Shown here in pieces: positions 56,793-63,953 of a DNA stretch of 63,953 bases. Source of the DNA: Fidelibacterota bacterium (GTDB lineage Bacteria; Pseudomonadota; Alphaproteobacteria; Rhodospirillales; Rhodospirillaceae); contig CANJRA010000015.1 of NCBI GenBank assembly GCA_947476625.1, positions 1 to 63,953 of the forward strand. Reading direction: 5' to 3'. The translations under genes and the position numbers were made by a program. Under the pieces are notes generated by a model. It saw only the letters and a program-made list of their open reading frames with translations, had not been told where the DNA came from and did not search any database. The stretch's first letter is position 1. Each line of letters opens with the position of its first letter.

Positions 56793-59419
56793 CCCGCATC
56801 ACCCAACAACAACTCGAGTCCTACCTATGGGGAGCCGCCGTACTCCTTCGAGGCACGATTGATGCTGGCGACTATAAGCAGTTCATCTTTCCACTGCTGT
56901 TCTTCAAGCGGCTATCCGATGTCTACGATGAGGAGACTGTCACCGCCCTACGGGAGTCCGACGGGGATCAGGACTTTGCGCTTTTCCCGGAGAACCACCG
57001 CTTCCAGGTTCCGGCGGACACGCATTGGCGGGAGCTTCGCAAGGTTAATCGCGATGTCGGTCGCACCTTGCAGCAGGCGATGCGATCCATTGAAGTGGCC
57101 AATCAAGACAAGCTGATGGGGATCTTTGGCGATGCGCAGTGGACAAACAAAGACCGCCTAGCCGATGCCATGCTGTGCGACCTCATCGAGCACTTCTCCA
57201 CGCTGGAACTCACCGTTGCAAACCTGCCCGAAGATGAGTTAGGCCAGGGCTATGAATACCTGATCAAGAAGTTCGCCGACGACTCCGGCCACACCGCCGC
57301 CGAGTTCTATACCAATCGCACCGTCGTCCACCTCATGACCGGGATGCTCGATGTGCAGCCCGGCGAGTCGGTGTATGACCCCACCTGTGGCTCGGGCGGC
57401 ATGCTGCTCTCCTGCATCACGTATTTACGGCGTGCGGGGAAGGAATGGCGGAATGTGAAGCTCTATGGTCAGGAGCGGAATCTCATGACCTCCTCCATCG
57501 CTCGGATGAACTGCTTCCTCCACGGCATCGAAGACTTCCGCATTGAGCGAGGCGATACTCTGGCGGAACCAAAGTTCGTCGAGGGGGATCGTCTCCGGCG
57601 CTTCGATGTTGTGCTCGCCAATCCGCCCTACTCGATCAAGCAGTGGAACCGGGAAGCCTTCGCCGCTGATCCCTGGGGGCGCAATCTTTTCGGCGTCCCG
57701 CCGCAGGGTCGTGCCGATTACGCCTTTCAGCAGCATATTCTGCAAAGTCTCAAGCCAAAGACGGGACGCTGCGCAGTCCTCTGGCCCCACGGCGTGCTTT
57801 TTCGAAATGATGAAGCAGAAATACGCCGCAAGCTCATTGAGGCCGACCTCATCGAGTGCGTCCTCGGCCTCGGCCCAAACCTTTTCTACAATTCGCCGAT
57901 GGAAGCCTGCGTCGTCATCTGTCGCACGCAGAAGCCCAAGGCCAGGCGCGGTAAAATTCTCTTCATCAACGCGGTCAACGAAGTCAATCGCGAACGCGCC
58001 CAGAGCTTCCTTAGTGAGGATAACTTGCAGCGGGTCGTCCACGCCTATCAGGATTTCAAAGACGAACCCGGCTTCACTCGCGTCGTTAATGCGGATGACA
58101 TTCGGGAGAAGGAGTGGAGCCTGAACATCTCGTTATTCGTCGTGAATGGCGAGCACAGGCGAACTGGAATGCGATCCTCCGGTGGTTCACTGGACCATGC
58201 ATTTACCCAGTGGCTGGCGAGTGCCGAAAGAACCCGCGCATCTCTAGCTGCGATTACTGGGGCCGCCGCCACCAGCGGTGTGCTCGCCGATATGCAGAAG
58301 ATGAAGGTTTACTTGCCGACCTGGGTGGATCGCTCCAAGTGGAGACGCTTCCCATTTGGAGATATCGCCGATTGCGTTCGTGAGCCCGGACAACCAACGC
58401 CCGCTGATTCTGAACGCTACATTGGTTTGGAACACATGGATACCGGTTCGCTGCATGTCCGGCGATGGGGCAGTGAAGCCGACTTGAAGGGGCGGAAGCT
58501 GAAGATGCGCAAAGGCGACATTCTCTTCGCCAAGCGCAATGCCTATCTCCGCCGCGTCGCTATCGCACCGCATGACGGATTCTTCTCGGCTCACGGAATG
58601 ATTCTGCGAGCGAAGCCAGACAAAGTCCTGCCGGAGTTTTTACCCTTCCTCATGATGAGCGACCGCTTCATGAACCGCGCCGTCGAGATTTCGGTAGGTT
58701 CGCTCTCGCCCACCATCAACTGGACCACGCTCAAGCAGGAGACCTTCGACCTCCCTCCACTCGACCAGCAGCGTCGCATCGCGGAAATCCTCTGGGCAGT
58801 GGATGACCAAATAAATGCATATCAAGAGGTGCGAATTCAGCTGGAAGCGTTCCGAATGTCGTTGTTTGGCGGTCACCTTGCCCACTTTCCAAGAAAACCA
58901 TTGTCCGAGGTTGCAGAATTTCTTGATGGGAAGCGCATCCCCTTGAGTGAAGTTGAACGCGCAAAGCGAAAGGGCCCCTATCCGTACTACGGCGCTTCAG
59001 GGGTGATCGATTATGTTGACGACTTTATTTTCGATGAACCGCTGATACTGTTGAGCGAAGATGGTTTTAATCTTGTAAATCGTAACGCACGGATTGCTTT
59101 CAAGGCCGAGGGGAAGGTGTGGGTTAATAACCATGCTCATGTTTTACGCCCGAAGGCGGGGATTAATATCGACTTCCTCGTCGATTACCTCGAGTCCATT
59201 TCACTTGAGCCCTTTATCACAGGCACCTACCAAAGGAAGCTCAATAAGTCTGAGTGCGAGCGTATCCCAGTAGTGGTTCCACCCATTAAAACTCAAAGCG
59301 ACATTGCTGAAACAATCGGATGTGTAGTTGAAGCGTTAAACTCCACGGATTGTCATATTGCGGCGAGCAAAAACCTTATTTCGTTATTGCTTTCAATTTT
59401 CTCAGAAGTCTCCTCATGA
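56789..59419 (+). CDS. HsdM-HsdS fusion: methyltransferase and specificity subunit
   Basis: The 876-residue protein joins a complete HsdM (about 1-460; SAM motif YDPTCGSGGML near 195, catalytic NPPY near 278) to a specificity subunit (about 490-876). The HsdS part has two target-recognition domains: TRD1 about 505-655, then the conserved spacer PPLDQQRRIAEILWAVDDQ, then TRD2 about 698-830, then the closing conserved region VVVPPIKTQSDIAETIG. Start overlaps hsdM and stop overlaps hsdR (ATGA both times). From about 58880, within TRD2, the DNA is more AT-rich than the flanks, suggesting TRD replacement. A fusion of M and S in a system that also has a separate M is unusual. Confidence 0.93.
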   Translation: MTRITQQQLESYLWGAAVLLRGTIDAGDYKQFIFPLLFFKRLSDVYDEETVTALRESDGDQDFALFPENHRFQVPADTHWRELRKVNRDVGRTLQQAMRSIEVANQDKLMGIFGDAQWTNKDRLADAMLCDLIEHFSTLELTVANLPEDELGQGYEYLIKKFADDSGHTAAEFYTNRTVVHLMTGMLDVQPGESVYDPTCGSGGMLLSCITYLRRAGKEWRNVKLYGQERNLMTSSIARMNCFLHGIEDFRIERGDTLAEPKFVEGDRLRRFDVVLANPPYSIKQWNREAFAADPWGRNLFGVPPQGRADYAFQQHILQSLKPKTGRCAVLWPHGVLFRNDEAEIRRKLIEADLIECVLGLGPNLFYNSPMEACVVICRTQKPKARRGKILFINAVNEVNRERAQSFLSEDNLQRVVHAYQDFKDEPGFTRVVNADDIREKEWSLNISLFVVNGEHRRTGMRSSGGSLDHAFTQWLASAERTRASLAAITGAAATSGVLADMQKMKVYLPTWVDRSKWRRFPFGDIADCVREPGQPTPADSERYIGLEHMDTGSLHVRRWGSEADLKGRKLKMRKGDILFAKRNAYLRRVAIAPHDGFFSAHGMILRAKPDKVLPEFLPFLMMSDRFMNRAVEISVGSLSPTINWTTLKQETFDLPPLDQQRRIAEILWAVDDQINAYQEVRIQLEAFRMSLFGGHLAHFPRKPLSEVAEFLDGKRIPLSEVERAKRKGPYPYYGASGVIDYVDDFIFDEPLILLSEDGFNLVNRNARIAFKAEGKVWVNNHAHVLRPKAGINIDFLVDYLESISLEPFITGTYQRKLNKSECERIPVVVPPIKTQSDIAETIGCVVEALNSTDCHIAASKNLISLLLSIFSEVSS

Positions 59420-62367
59420 GCTTTAACGAAGCCAACACCGTCGAGCAGATGATCATCGATGCCGCGACCAGCCTCAAGAGCGGTGCGGGTAGCTCTGCCG
59501 TGCGCGAGGACGCGTCCTCGCGCTGGACCTACGTGGAGGGGACGGCGCTACCCCGTCAGCCGGGCGAGGTGATGGTGGAGCCGTGGGTGCGGGATGCGCT
59601 CATTGCTCTAAATCCCGAGATCGCTGAACAGCCGGATCGGGCGGACGAGGTGATCTATGCGCTGCGTGCAATCCTGCTCTCCGTGCAGGGCGACGGGCTG
59701 GTGCGGGCAAACGAGAACTTTATGGCCTGGCTGCGCGGCGAGAAGACGATGCCCTTTGGCCCGAACGGCGAGCATGTAGCGGTGCGGCTGGTGGATTTTA
59801 CCGATCCGGGCAAGAACCGGCTGACGGTGGTGAACCAGTGGACCTATCAGACGGGTAGCGTGACCAAACGCTTCGACGTGGTCTTTGCGGTCAACGGTCT
59901 GCCCCTAGTAATTTGCGAGGCGAAGACCCCGACGCGCAGCGCGGTGACGTGGTTCGACGGGGCGTATCAGGTTAACGAGATATATGAGAAGGAGATACCG
60001 GCCATGTTTGTGCCTAACGTTTTCTCCTTCGCCACCGATGGCCGCCTCCTGCGTTACGGCAGCATCCGCATGCCCATCGACCTCTGGGGGCCGTGGCGTG
60101 ATGACGACAATCAGGACGAAGGTGAGCTGCGCCACGTGCGGGCCACAGTTGAGAGCCTGATGAGGCCCGCCGTTGTGCTCGACATCCTGCAAAACTTTAC
60201 CCTCTTCGCCACAGATAAGAAGCACCGACGCATCAAGGTGATCTGCCGCTACCAGCAATACGAGACGACGAACAAAATCGTGGCCCGCGTGATTGCCGGG
60301 TATCCGAAGAAGGGCCTCATCTGGCATTTCCAGGGCAGCGGCAAGAGCCTGCTGATGGTCTTCGCCGCCCAAAAGCTGCGGATGCATCCAAAGCTAGGCA
60401 ATCCTACGGTGCTCATCGTCGTGGACCGCATCGACCTCGACACTCAGATTACCGCCACATTCAATGCAGCGGATGTGGCGAACATGGTGGGCGTGAGCGA
60501 CCGCAAGGAACTGCAAACGCTCTTAGGACAGGACGTGCGCAAGGTCCTGATCACGACCATTCACAAGTTCGGCGAGGCTGGCGGTGTTCTGAACGACCGC
60601 AAGAATATCATCGTGATGGTAGATGAGGCGCACCGCACGCAGGAGGGAGACCTGGGCCGCAAAATGCGCGAGGCGTTGCCCAATGCCTTCCTCTTCGGCC
60701 TGACCGGGACGCCGATAAATAGAGCGGACCGCAACACCTTCTGGGCTTTCGGCGCGGACGAAGATACCGCTGGCTACATGAGCCGCTACTCCTTCCAGGA
60801 CAGCATTCGTGACAAGGCCACGCTGCCGCTTCACTTCGAAGCGCCGACCGTGAAGCTCAAAATTGATCAGGCAGCGATTGATGAAGCCTACAAGGTGATC
60901 ACCGACGACCTGAGCGAGCAGGACCGCGATGATCTCGCCAAACGCGCCGCCAAGATGGCCGTGCTGGTGAAGAACCCCGAGCGGGTACGTGCCGTGGTGG
61001 AGCACATCGTGCAGCACTACCAGACCAAGGTGGAGCCGAATGGCTTCAAGGCGCAGGTGGTGTGTTTTGATCGTGAATGTTGTGTGCTCTACAAGAAAGC
61101 CATGGACGAGTTCATCGACCCCGAGGCGAGCGCAATCGTGATGAGCGCCGGTCAGAAAGACCCGCCGGAATGGAAGGTTCATCTTCGGGATAAGGACTCT
61201 GAGGAAAAACTGCTCGACCGCTTCCGTTCGCCAGCCGATCCGCTGAAATTTGTAATCGTCACTAGCAAGTTGCTCACGGGCTTCGACGCTCCAATCCTTC
61301 AGGCAATGTATCTCGATAAACCGATGAAGGATCACAACCTCCTTCAAGCCATATGCCGCGTGAACCGTACTTACGGCCAAGCCAAGACCCACGGCTTGAT
61401 TGTCGATTACATCGGCATCTTCGACGATGTGGCTAAGGCGCTAGATTTCGACGAGAAGGCCGTTCAGCAGGTGGTGAGCAACATTGATGAATTGCGCCAG
61501 GTCTTGCCGCTGCAGATGCAGAAGTGCCTAGCGTTTTTCCCAAATGTGGACCGCAGTGTTGGCGGTTACGAAGGTCTGTTGGCCGCTCAGCAATGCCTGC
61601 CAAACAACGAGGTGCGTGATAAATTTGCCGGTGAGTACACCGTGCTGGGCACTATCTGGGAAGCCCTATCACCTGATCCCTGCCTGGGTGCCTACGCCAA
61701 GGATTATAAGTGGCTAACCCAGGTCTATGAATCCGTGAAGCCCGTGAGCGGCAACGGCAAGCTGCTTTGGCATCGCCTGGGCGCGAAAACTATCGAACTG
61801 ATCAATGAGAACGTTCATGTCGAAGCGGTGCGCGATGACATCGAGGCGCTGGTGCTCGATGCTGATGTGCTGGAGGGCATTCTAAAGGACGCCAATCCCG
61901 GTAAGAAGGCACGAGAGGTAGAAATCAAGCTTATTGCTCGGTTGCGCAAGCATGCCGGAAATCCGAAGTTTAAGGAACTCGGCGAGCGATTGGAGAAAAT
62001 CCGCGAGAAGCATGAACAAGGTCTGCTCAATAGCTTGGAATTCCTCAAAGCCATACTCGAAATTGCCAAGGACACCGTAGAAGCCGAGAAGCAGACCGAC
62101 CCCAAAGAGGAACGGGACCACGCTTTCGCCGCCCTGACTGACCTCTTTAATGAAGTGAAGGACAAGAACACTCACGTCATTGTGGAGCGTATCGTCGCCG
62201 ACATTGACGCCATTGTACGGCAGGTGCGCTTCGACGGCTGGCAGACAACCACTCAAGGTGAACGGGAAGTGCAGCAAGCACTCCGACGCACTCTGCTCAA
62301 ATACAAGTTACACACTGACCAGGAGCTGTTCGACAAGTCTTATGGCTATATTCGGCAGTATTACTGA
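59416..62367 (+). CDS. hsdR: Type I restriction enzyme subunit HsdR
   Basis: This is the motor and nuclease subunit, 983 residues from ATG 59416, which overlaps the fusion stop. The frame is open further upstream, but that part is antisense to reason. The N-terminal PD-(D/E)xK nuclease has RFDVVFAVNG and VICEAKTPTRS (Lys near residue 169). The helicase has Walker A QGSGKSLLMVFAAQ (about 305), DEAH in VDEAHRTQEGDLG (about 403), LFGLTGTPINR, and the late motifs LLTGFDAPILQAMYLDK and LLQAICRVNRTY. A C-terminal helical domain contacts the methyltransferase. All catalytic motifs are intact. Confidence 0.95.
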   Translation: MSFNEANTVEQMIIDAATSLKSGAGSSAVREDASSRWTYVEGTALPRQPGEVMVEPWVRDALIALNPEIAEQPDRADEVIYALRAILLSVQGDGLVRANENFMAWLRGEKTMPFGPNGEHVAVRLVDFTDPGKNRLTVVNQWTYQTGSVTKRFDVVFAVNGLPLVICEAKTPTRSAVTWFDGAYQVNEIYEKEIPAMFVPNVFSFATDGRLLRYGSIRMPIDLWGPWRDDDNQDEGELRHVRATVESLMRPAVVLDILQNFTLFATDKKHRRIKVICRYQQYETTNKIVARVIAGYPKKGLIWHFQGSGKSLLMVFAAQKLRMHPKLGNPTVLIVVDRIDLDTQITATFNAADVANMVGVSDRKELQTLLGQDVRKVLITTIHKFGEAGGVLNDRKNIIVMVDEAHRTQEGDLGRKMREALPNAFLFGLTGTPINRADRNTFWAFGADEDTAGYMSRYSFQDSIRDKATLPLHFEAPTVKLKIDQAAIDEAYKVITDDLSEQDRDDLAKRAAKMAVLVKNPERVRAVVEHIVQHYQTKVEPNGFKAQVVCFDRECCVLYKKAMDEFIDPEASAIVMSAGQKDPPEWKVHLRDKDSEEKLLDRFRSPADPLKFVIVTSKLLTGFDAPILQAMYLDKPMKDHNLLQAICRVNRTYGQAKTHGLIVDYIGIFDDVAKALDFDEKAVQQVVSNIDELRQVLPLQMQKCLAFFPNVDRSVGGYEGLLAAQQCLPNNEVRDKFAGEYTVLGTIWEALSPDPCLGAYAKDYKWLTQVYESVKPVSGNGKLLWHRLGAKTIELINENVHVEAVRDDIEALVLDADVLEGILKDANPGKKAREVEIKLIARLRKHAGNPKFKELGERLEKIREKHEQGLLNSLEFLKAILEIAKDTVEAEKQTDPKEERDHAFAALTDLFNEVKDKNTHVIVERIVADIDAIVRQVRFDGWQTTTQGEREVQQALRRTLLKYKLHTDQELFDKSYGYIRQYY

Positions 62368-62382
62368 TTTTGGGGTAGAAAA

Positions 62383-62763
62383 TTGATTAAGAAGATTTAT
62401 TGCGGACAGTATTCTTTAGTAATTTCATTCTGGGTATTTTTCTTCTTTGGGAATTGGCTCGCTTTCGGGCTGTTCGGAACTGTAGATACGATTTTCTTAA
62501 GTGGTTGGGGTTTCAACTTACTTGGTTGGATGGGCGCTCAGTACTCTCACGTCGTATCAAGCGGGATATTCTGGCTAGAGATAATTGCTTACTTCTATCT
62601 CTCTGCTCGGGGTGTCTGGAGGAGTGCAGATGCTTATCCACTCACGCGATGGTGGCCAAATATAGCAAAGCTGGGTGTCATCTTCTTTAGTTTGACCTGG
62701 GCTGTAAATTTCTACACCCGTTTCCTCGCGCCACTCTATCTGGCGCTTTCGCAGGGTAGCTAA
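62383..62763 (+). CDS. Small membrane protein of unknown function
   Basis: A TTG start at 62383, 16 bp after hsdR, gives 126 residues with three or four hydrophobic segments: VISFWVFFFFGNWLAFGLF, FNLLGWMGAQYSHVV, FWLEIIAYFYLSARGVW and LGVIFFSLTWAVNFY. It is rich in aromatic residues. No family recognised. GC content drops compared with hsdR, so this part may have arrived separately. Co-transcription with hsdR is likely from spacing. The start codon is uncertain. Confidence 0.6.
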   Translation: MIKKIYCGQYSLVISFWVFFFFGNWLAFGLFGTVDTIFLSGWGFNLLGWMGAQYSHVVSSGIFWLEIIAYFYLSARGVWRSADAYPLTRWWPNIAKLGVIFFSLTWAVNFYTRFLAPLYLALSQGS

Positions 62764-62813
62764 TATGCTCCCGATTGAAGCAATCTGAATACTTCACACA
62801 ACACCGGGTCCCA

Positions 62814-62939
62814 ATGAAGCGATGGCGCATGCCACTTTGTATTACTGTGAATAAGAACGGTGGCGTTATTGGTGATGACCCCACAGCCCAAGGAACGTCG
62901 CCGTTGACCAATCAGCACAGTGGTCGGAGGAGCAAGTGA
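62814..62939 (+). CDS. Possible 41-residue ORF coupled to the next gene
   Basis: ATG 62814 opens a frame encoding a basic peptide (KRWRMPLCITVNKNGGVIGD and on) whose TGA overlaps the GTG start at 62936 (GTGA). The frame is open further upstream to a TAG near the membrane-protein stop. There is no clear ribosome-binding site, so this may be chance. Confidence 0.2.
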   Translation: MKRWRMPLCITVNKNGGVIGDDPTAQGTSPLTNQHSGRRSK

Positions 62940-63415
62940 GAGGGCCCGAGAAGCCAATCGACCCGTCGGAAATAGACCCGGATCCAGATAGAGAAATTAG
63001 TAGCTATCGTGGATATTTGGGCGATTATTTCGACGGCAGCCTATCCGTCGAAGATTTACTAAAACCACTCGCGGCGTTTCCGTGGGATGAATACCGCGAT
63101 TTTGAGCCCACTCACAAACAACCTTCCGAACGTACCATCGAGTTTCTCGTTGGGCCGCGAAAAATCAAAATGTCATTCGACAGAGACATGATTGATCTCG
63201 TTCAGTTTCTCGAGGACTTCCCAACAATAGTTGTTCGGGATCTTGCAGAGTTTCAAACTCTTGAAGAACAATTGGATATGGGGCCAGGTTCGGGCGGAGT
63301 TACCTTCTTTTTCGAGAACGAAGATTATGAAACTAAGGATATTGAGGAGAGCATACGAAACTGTGCAGCTAGCCTTCGGACCGACTTTGATTTTCTAATG
63401 AAGTGCTCGATATAA
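62936..63415 (+). CDS. Acidic protein of unknown function
   Basis: GTG 62936 is preceded by GGAGG at good spacing. It encodes 159 residues, acidic overall, with no signal peptide or membrane segment. It has an N-terminal Asp/Pro-rich stretch (PSEIDPDPDREISSYRG), a likely alpha/beta core (RKIKMSFDRDMIDLVQFLE, FPTIVVRDLAEFQTLEEQ) and SGGVTFFFENEDYET. I recognise no family. It lies beside the RM locus in low-GC DNA, and such proteins may be immunity or accessory defence proteins, but nothing in the sequence shows this. Confidence 0.55.
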   Translation: MRGPEKPIDPSEIDPDPDREISSYRGYLGDYFDGSLSVEDLLKPLAAFPWDEYRDFEPTHKQPSERTIEFLVGPRKIKMSFDRDMIDLVQFLEDFPTIVVRDLAEFQTLEEQLDMGPGSGGVTFFFENEDYETKDIEESIRNCAASLRTDFDFLMKCSI

Positions 63416-63608
63416 AAGGCGCCAGCAGAGGTTAGCCTTTCTGCCTATCAAACTCTCGAACGAGGGCGATCAGATGCGGCACAAACAATACCCTGGCCTT
63501 CGCCCAGGTAATTAGAAGATCCGTATAGTGTGGTAATTGTCTAGGCCAACCAACCTCCTTCGTTCAGACGGATTGTGGTCTGAACCGAGTAAAACGGTAC
63601 GCTCTCGA
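63416..63608. other. Short non-coding gap after the acidic-protein gene
   Basis: Nothing beyond a T-rich stretch on the minus-strand side was recognised. The convergent gene ends near 63609. Confidence 0.35.
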
Positions 63609-63758
63609 CTACTTTGACTTTTTTTTCGGTTCTTCCTCGGCCAGATACTGCTGGTACTTCATTTCCGCCAGCTCGTTGAACATTGCCAAAACCTCCGGGT
63701 CGTGGATACCCAATCGCCGCCCTGGACGCTTTGGAGAAGTTTTGGCTTTTGCAGTCAT
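63609..63758 (-). CDS. 49-residue small protein, unknown
   Basis: ATG 63758, with GGAG about 10 nt upstream on the minus strand, opens a 49-residue frame: a basic N-terminus (TAKAKTSPKRPGRRLGIHD), a helix (PEVLAMFNELAEMKYQQYL) and a charged tail ending EPKKKSK. Its start overlaps the stop of the upstream gene (ATGA), which supports a real two-gene unit. No family recognised; possibly DNA-binding or a small phage/ICE protein. A different-frame reading at 63541-63771 is a shadow. Confidence 0.5.
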   Translation of the reverse strand: MTAKAKTSPKRPGRRLGIHDPEVLAMFNELAEMKYQQYLAEEEPKKKSK

Positions 63759-63953
63759 GACTTATCTCCACTGTCCTTAATTTGCTCGGTCAACCGCCGG
63801 GTGGAATCCCGTAAGTGACTTAGAAAATCCGGGAGTCTTCTCAGCCGGTGACTCATTTTCTCCATCTCACGCATCATCTCCAACCGAAACAATTCGCGGG
63901 CCAGGGACCCATCAATCACTCGCGCAAGCGTGTGGCCGTGACGCCCTATTTCA
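63755..63953 (-). CDS. 3' end of a gene running off the right edge
   Basis: The minus strand is open from the window edge to TGA at 63755-63757, which overlaps the small gene's ATG. The visible 65 residues are helical and charged (SLARELFRLEMMREMEKMS, then LRRLPDFLSHLRDSTRRL), with a coiled-coil look. Product unknown; the N-terminus lies outside the window. Confidence 0.5.
   Translation of the reverse strand, partial: EIGRHGHTLARVIDGSLARELFRLEMMREMEKMSHRLRRLPDFLSHLRDSTRRLTEQIKDSGDKS

Noticed and set aside
62814-62939. 41-codon ORF as a strong toxin or antitoxin candidate
   Set aside because: No motif supports this and it lacks a ribosome-binding site; it is listed only as a weak candidate.
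54770-63953. Complete integrative element with attachment repeats
   Set aside because: No integrase, transposase or second copy of the tRNA-Glu 3' end was found inside the window, so element borders cannot be claimed.

Overview
The window is a chromosomal segment from an alphaproteobacterium. The evidence is a MipZ division-site ATPase in place of a Min system, an ATP12-family F1-ATPase chaperone, a class I PHA synthase, a propionyl-CoA carboxylase pair, ClpS next to ClpA, and the order aminotransferase, hom, glpX, recJ. The gene order looks like Rhodospirillales or a near relative; that placement is inference. Most of the window is GC-rich, densely packed housekeeping DNA, and many neighbouring genes overlap by ATGA or GTGA.

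Layout. 1-0.8 kb: end of the ribosomal protein/rpoA operon (rpoA 3' end, rplQ). 1-8.4 kb: a tightly overlapping plus-strand run of a DegP-type protease, rarA, an RluC-type pseudouridine synthase, a HAD phosphatase, an AsmA protein and an ATP12 chaperone. 8.4-14.1 kb: YciB membrane protein, propionyl-CoA carboxylase beta and alpha chains, acylphosphatase, lipB, tRNA-Leu. 14.2-20.3 kb: mgtE, an interrupted Hpt-like gene, a frameshifted GH114-like gene, an FAD oxidoreductase, mipZ, a J-domain membrane protein. 20.5-25.6 kb: galU, UDP-glucose dehydrogenase and phosphomannomutase (sugar nucleotides for envelope glycans), then a DacA-type carboxypeptidase with a SPOR domain. 26.1-28.9 kb: clpS-clpA. 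28.9-33.9 kb: a B12 uptake operon (btuB, btuF-like, btuC, btuD) under a cobalamin riboswitch. 33.9-36 kb: a PAS-GGDEF-EAL gene broken by two in-frame stops. 36.4-38.5 kb: glnB-glnA. 38.8-40.3 kb: tRNA-His, a broken HNH-like gene, a BLUF photoreceptor, a broken small lipoprotein gene. 40.5-43 kb: rplM-rpsI, argC, a gamma carbonic anhydrase. 43-45 kb: phaC. 45.1-52.9 kb: a lipoprotein, an aminotransferase, hom, glpX, recJ, an HdeA-like secreted protein, a GNAT acetyltransferase. 53-54.5 kb: truncated glycosyltransferase and flippase genes joined head to head, then an FkbM methyltransferase. 54.7-64 kb: tRNA-Glu followed by an accessory region with a type I restriction-modification locus and small genes of unknown function.

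How they fit together. Propionyl-CoA carboxylase feeds the methylmalonyl-CoA route, whose mutase needs B12, so the riboswitch-controlled B12 importer and PHA synthesis belong to the same carbon economy. GlnB/GlnA form the nitrogen-assimilation module. GalU, Ugd and phosphomannomutase supply envelope sugars, but the flippase and glycosyltransferase nearby are deletion remnants.

Most notable points. (1) The type I RM locus has two full HsdM paralogues, the second fused to HsdS, giving M1, then M2-S, then R. This predicts an obligate heterodimeric methyltransferase. (2) A scatter of interrupted non-essential genes (Hpt-like, GH114-like, PAS-GGDEF-EAL, HNH-like, lipoprotein, GT2/flippase) lies among intact housekeeping genes. 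This suggests ongoing gene decay, though sequencing error must be excluded. (3) There is a perfect 18-bp palindrome upstream of rplM, and several small ORFs below the usual size limits.
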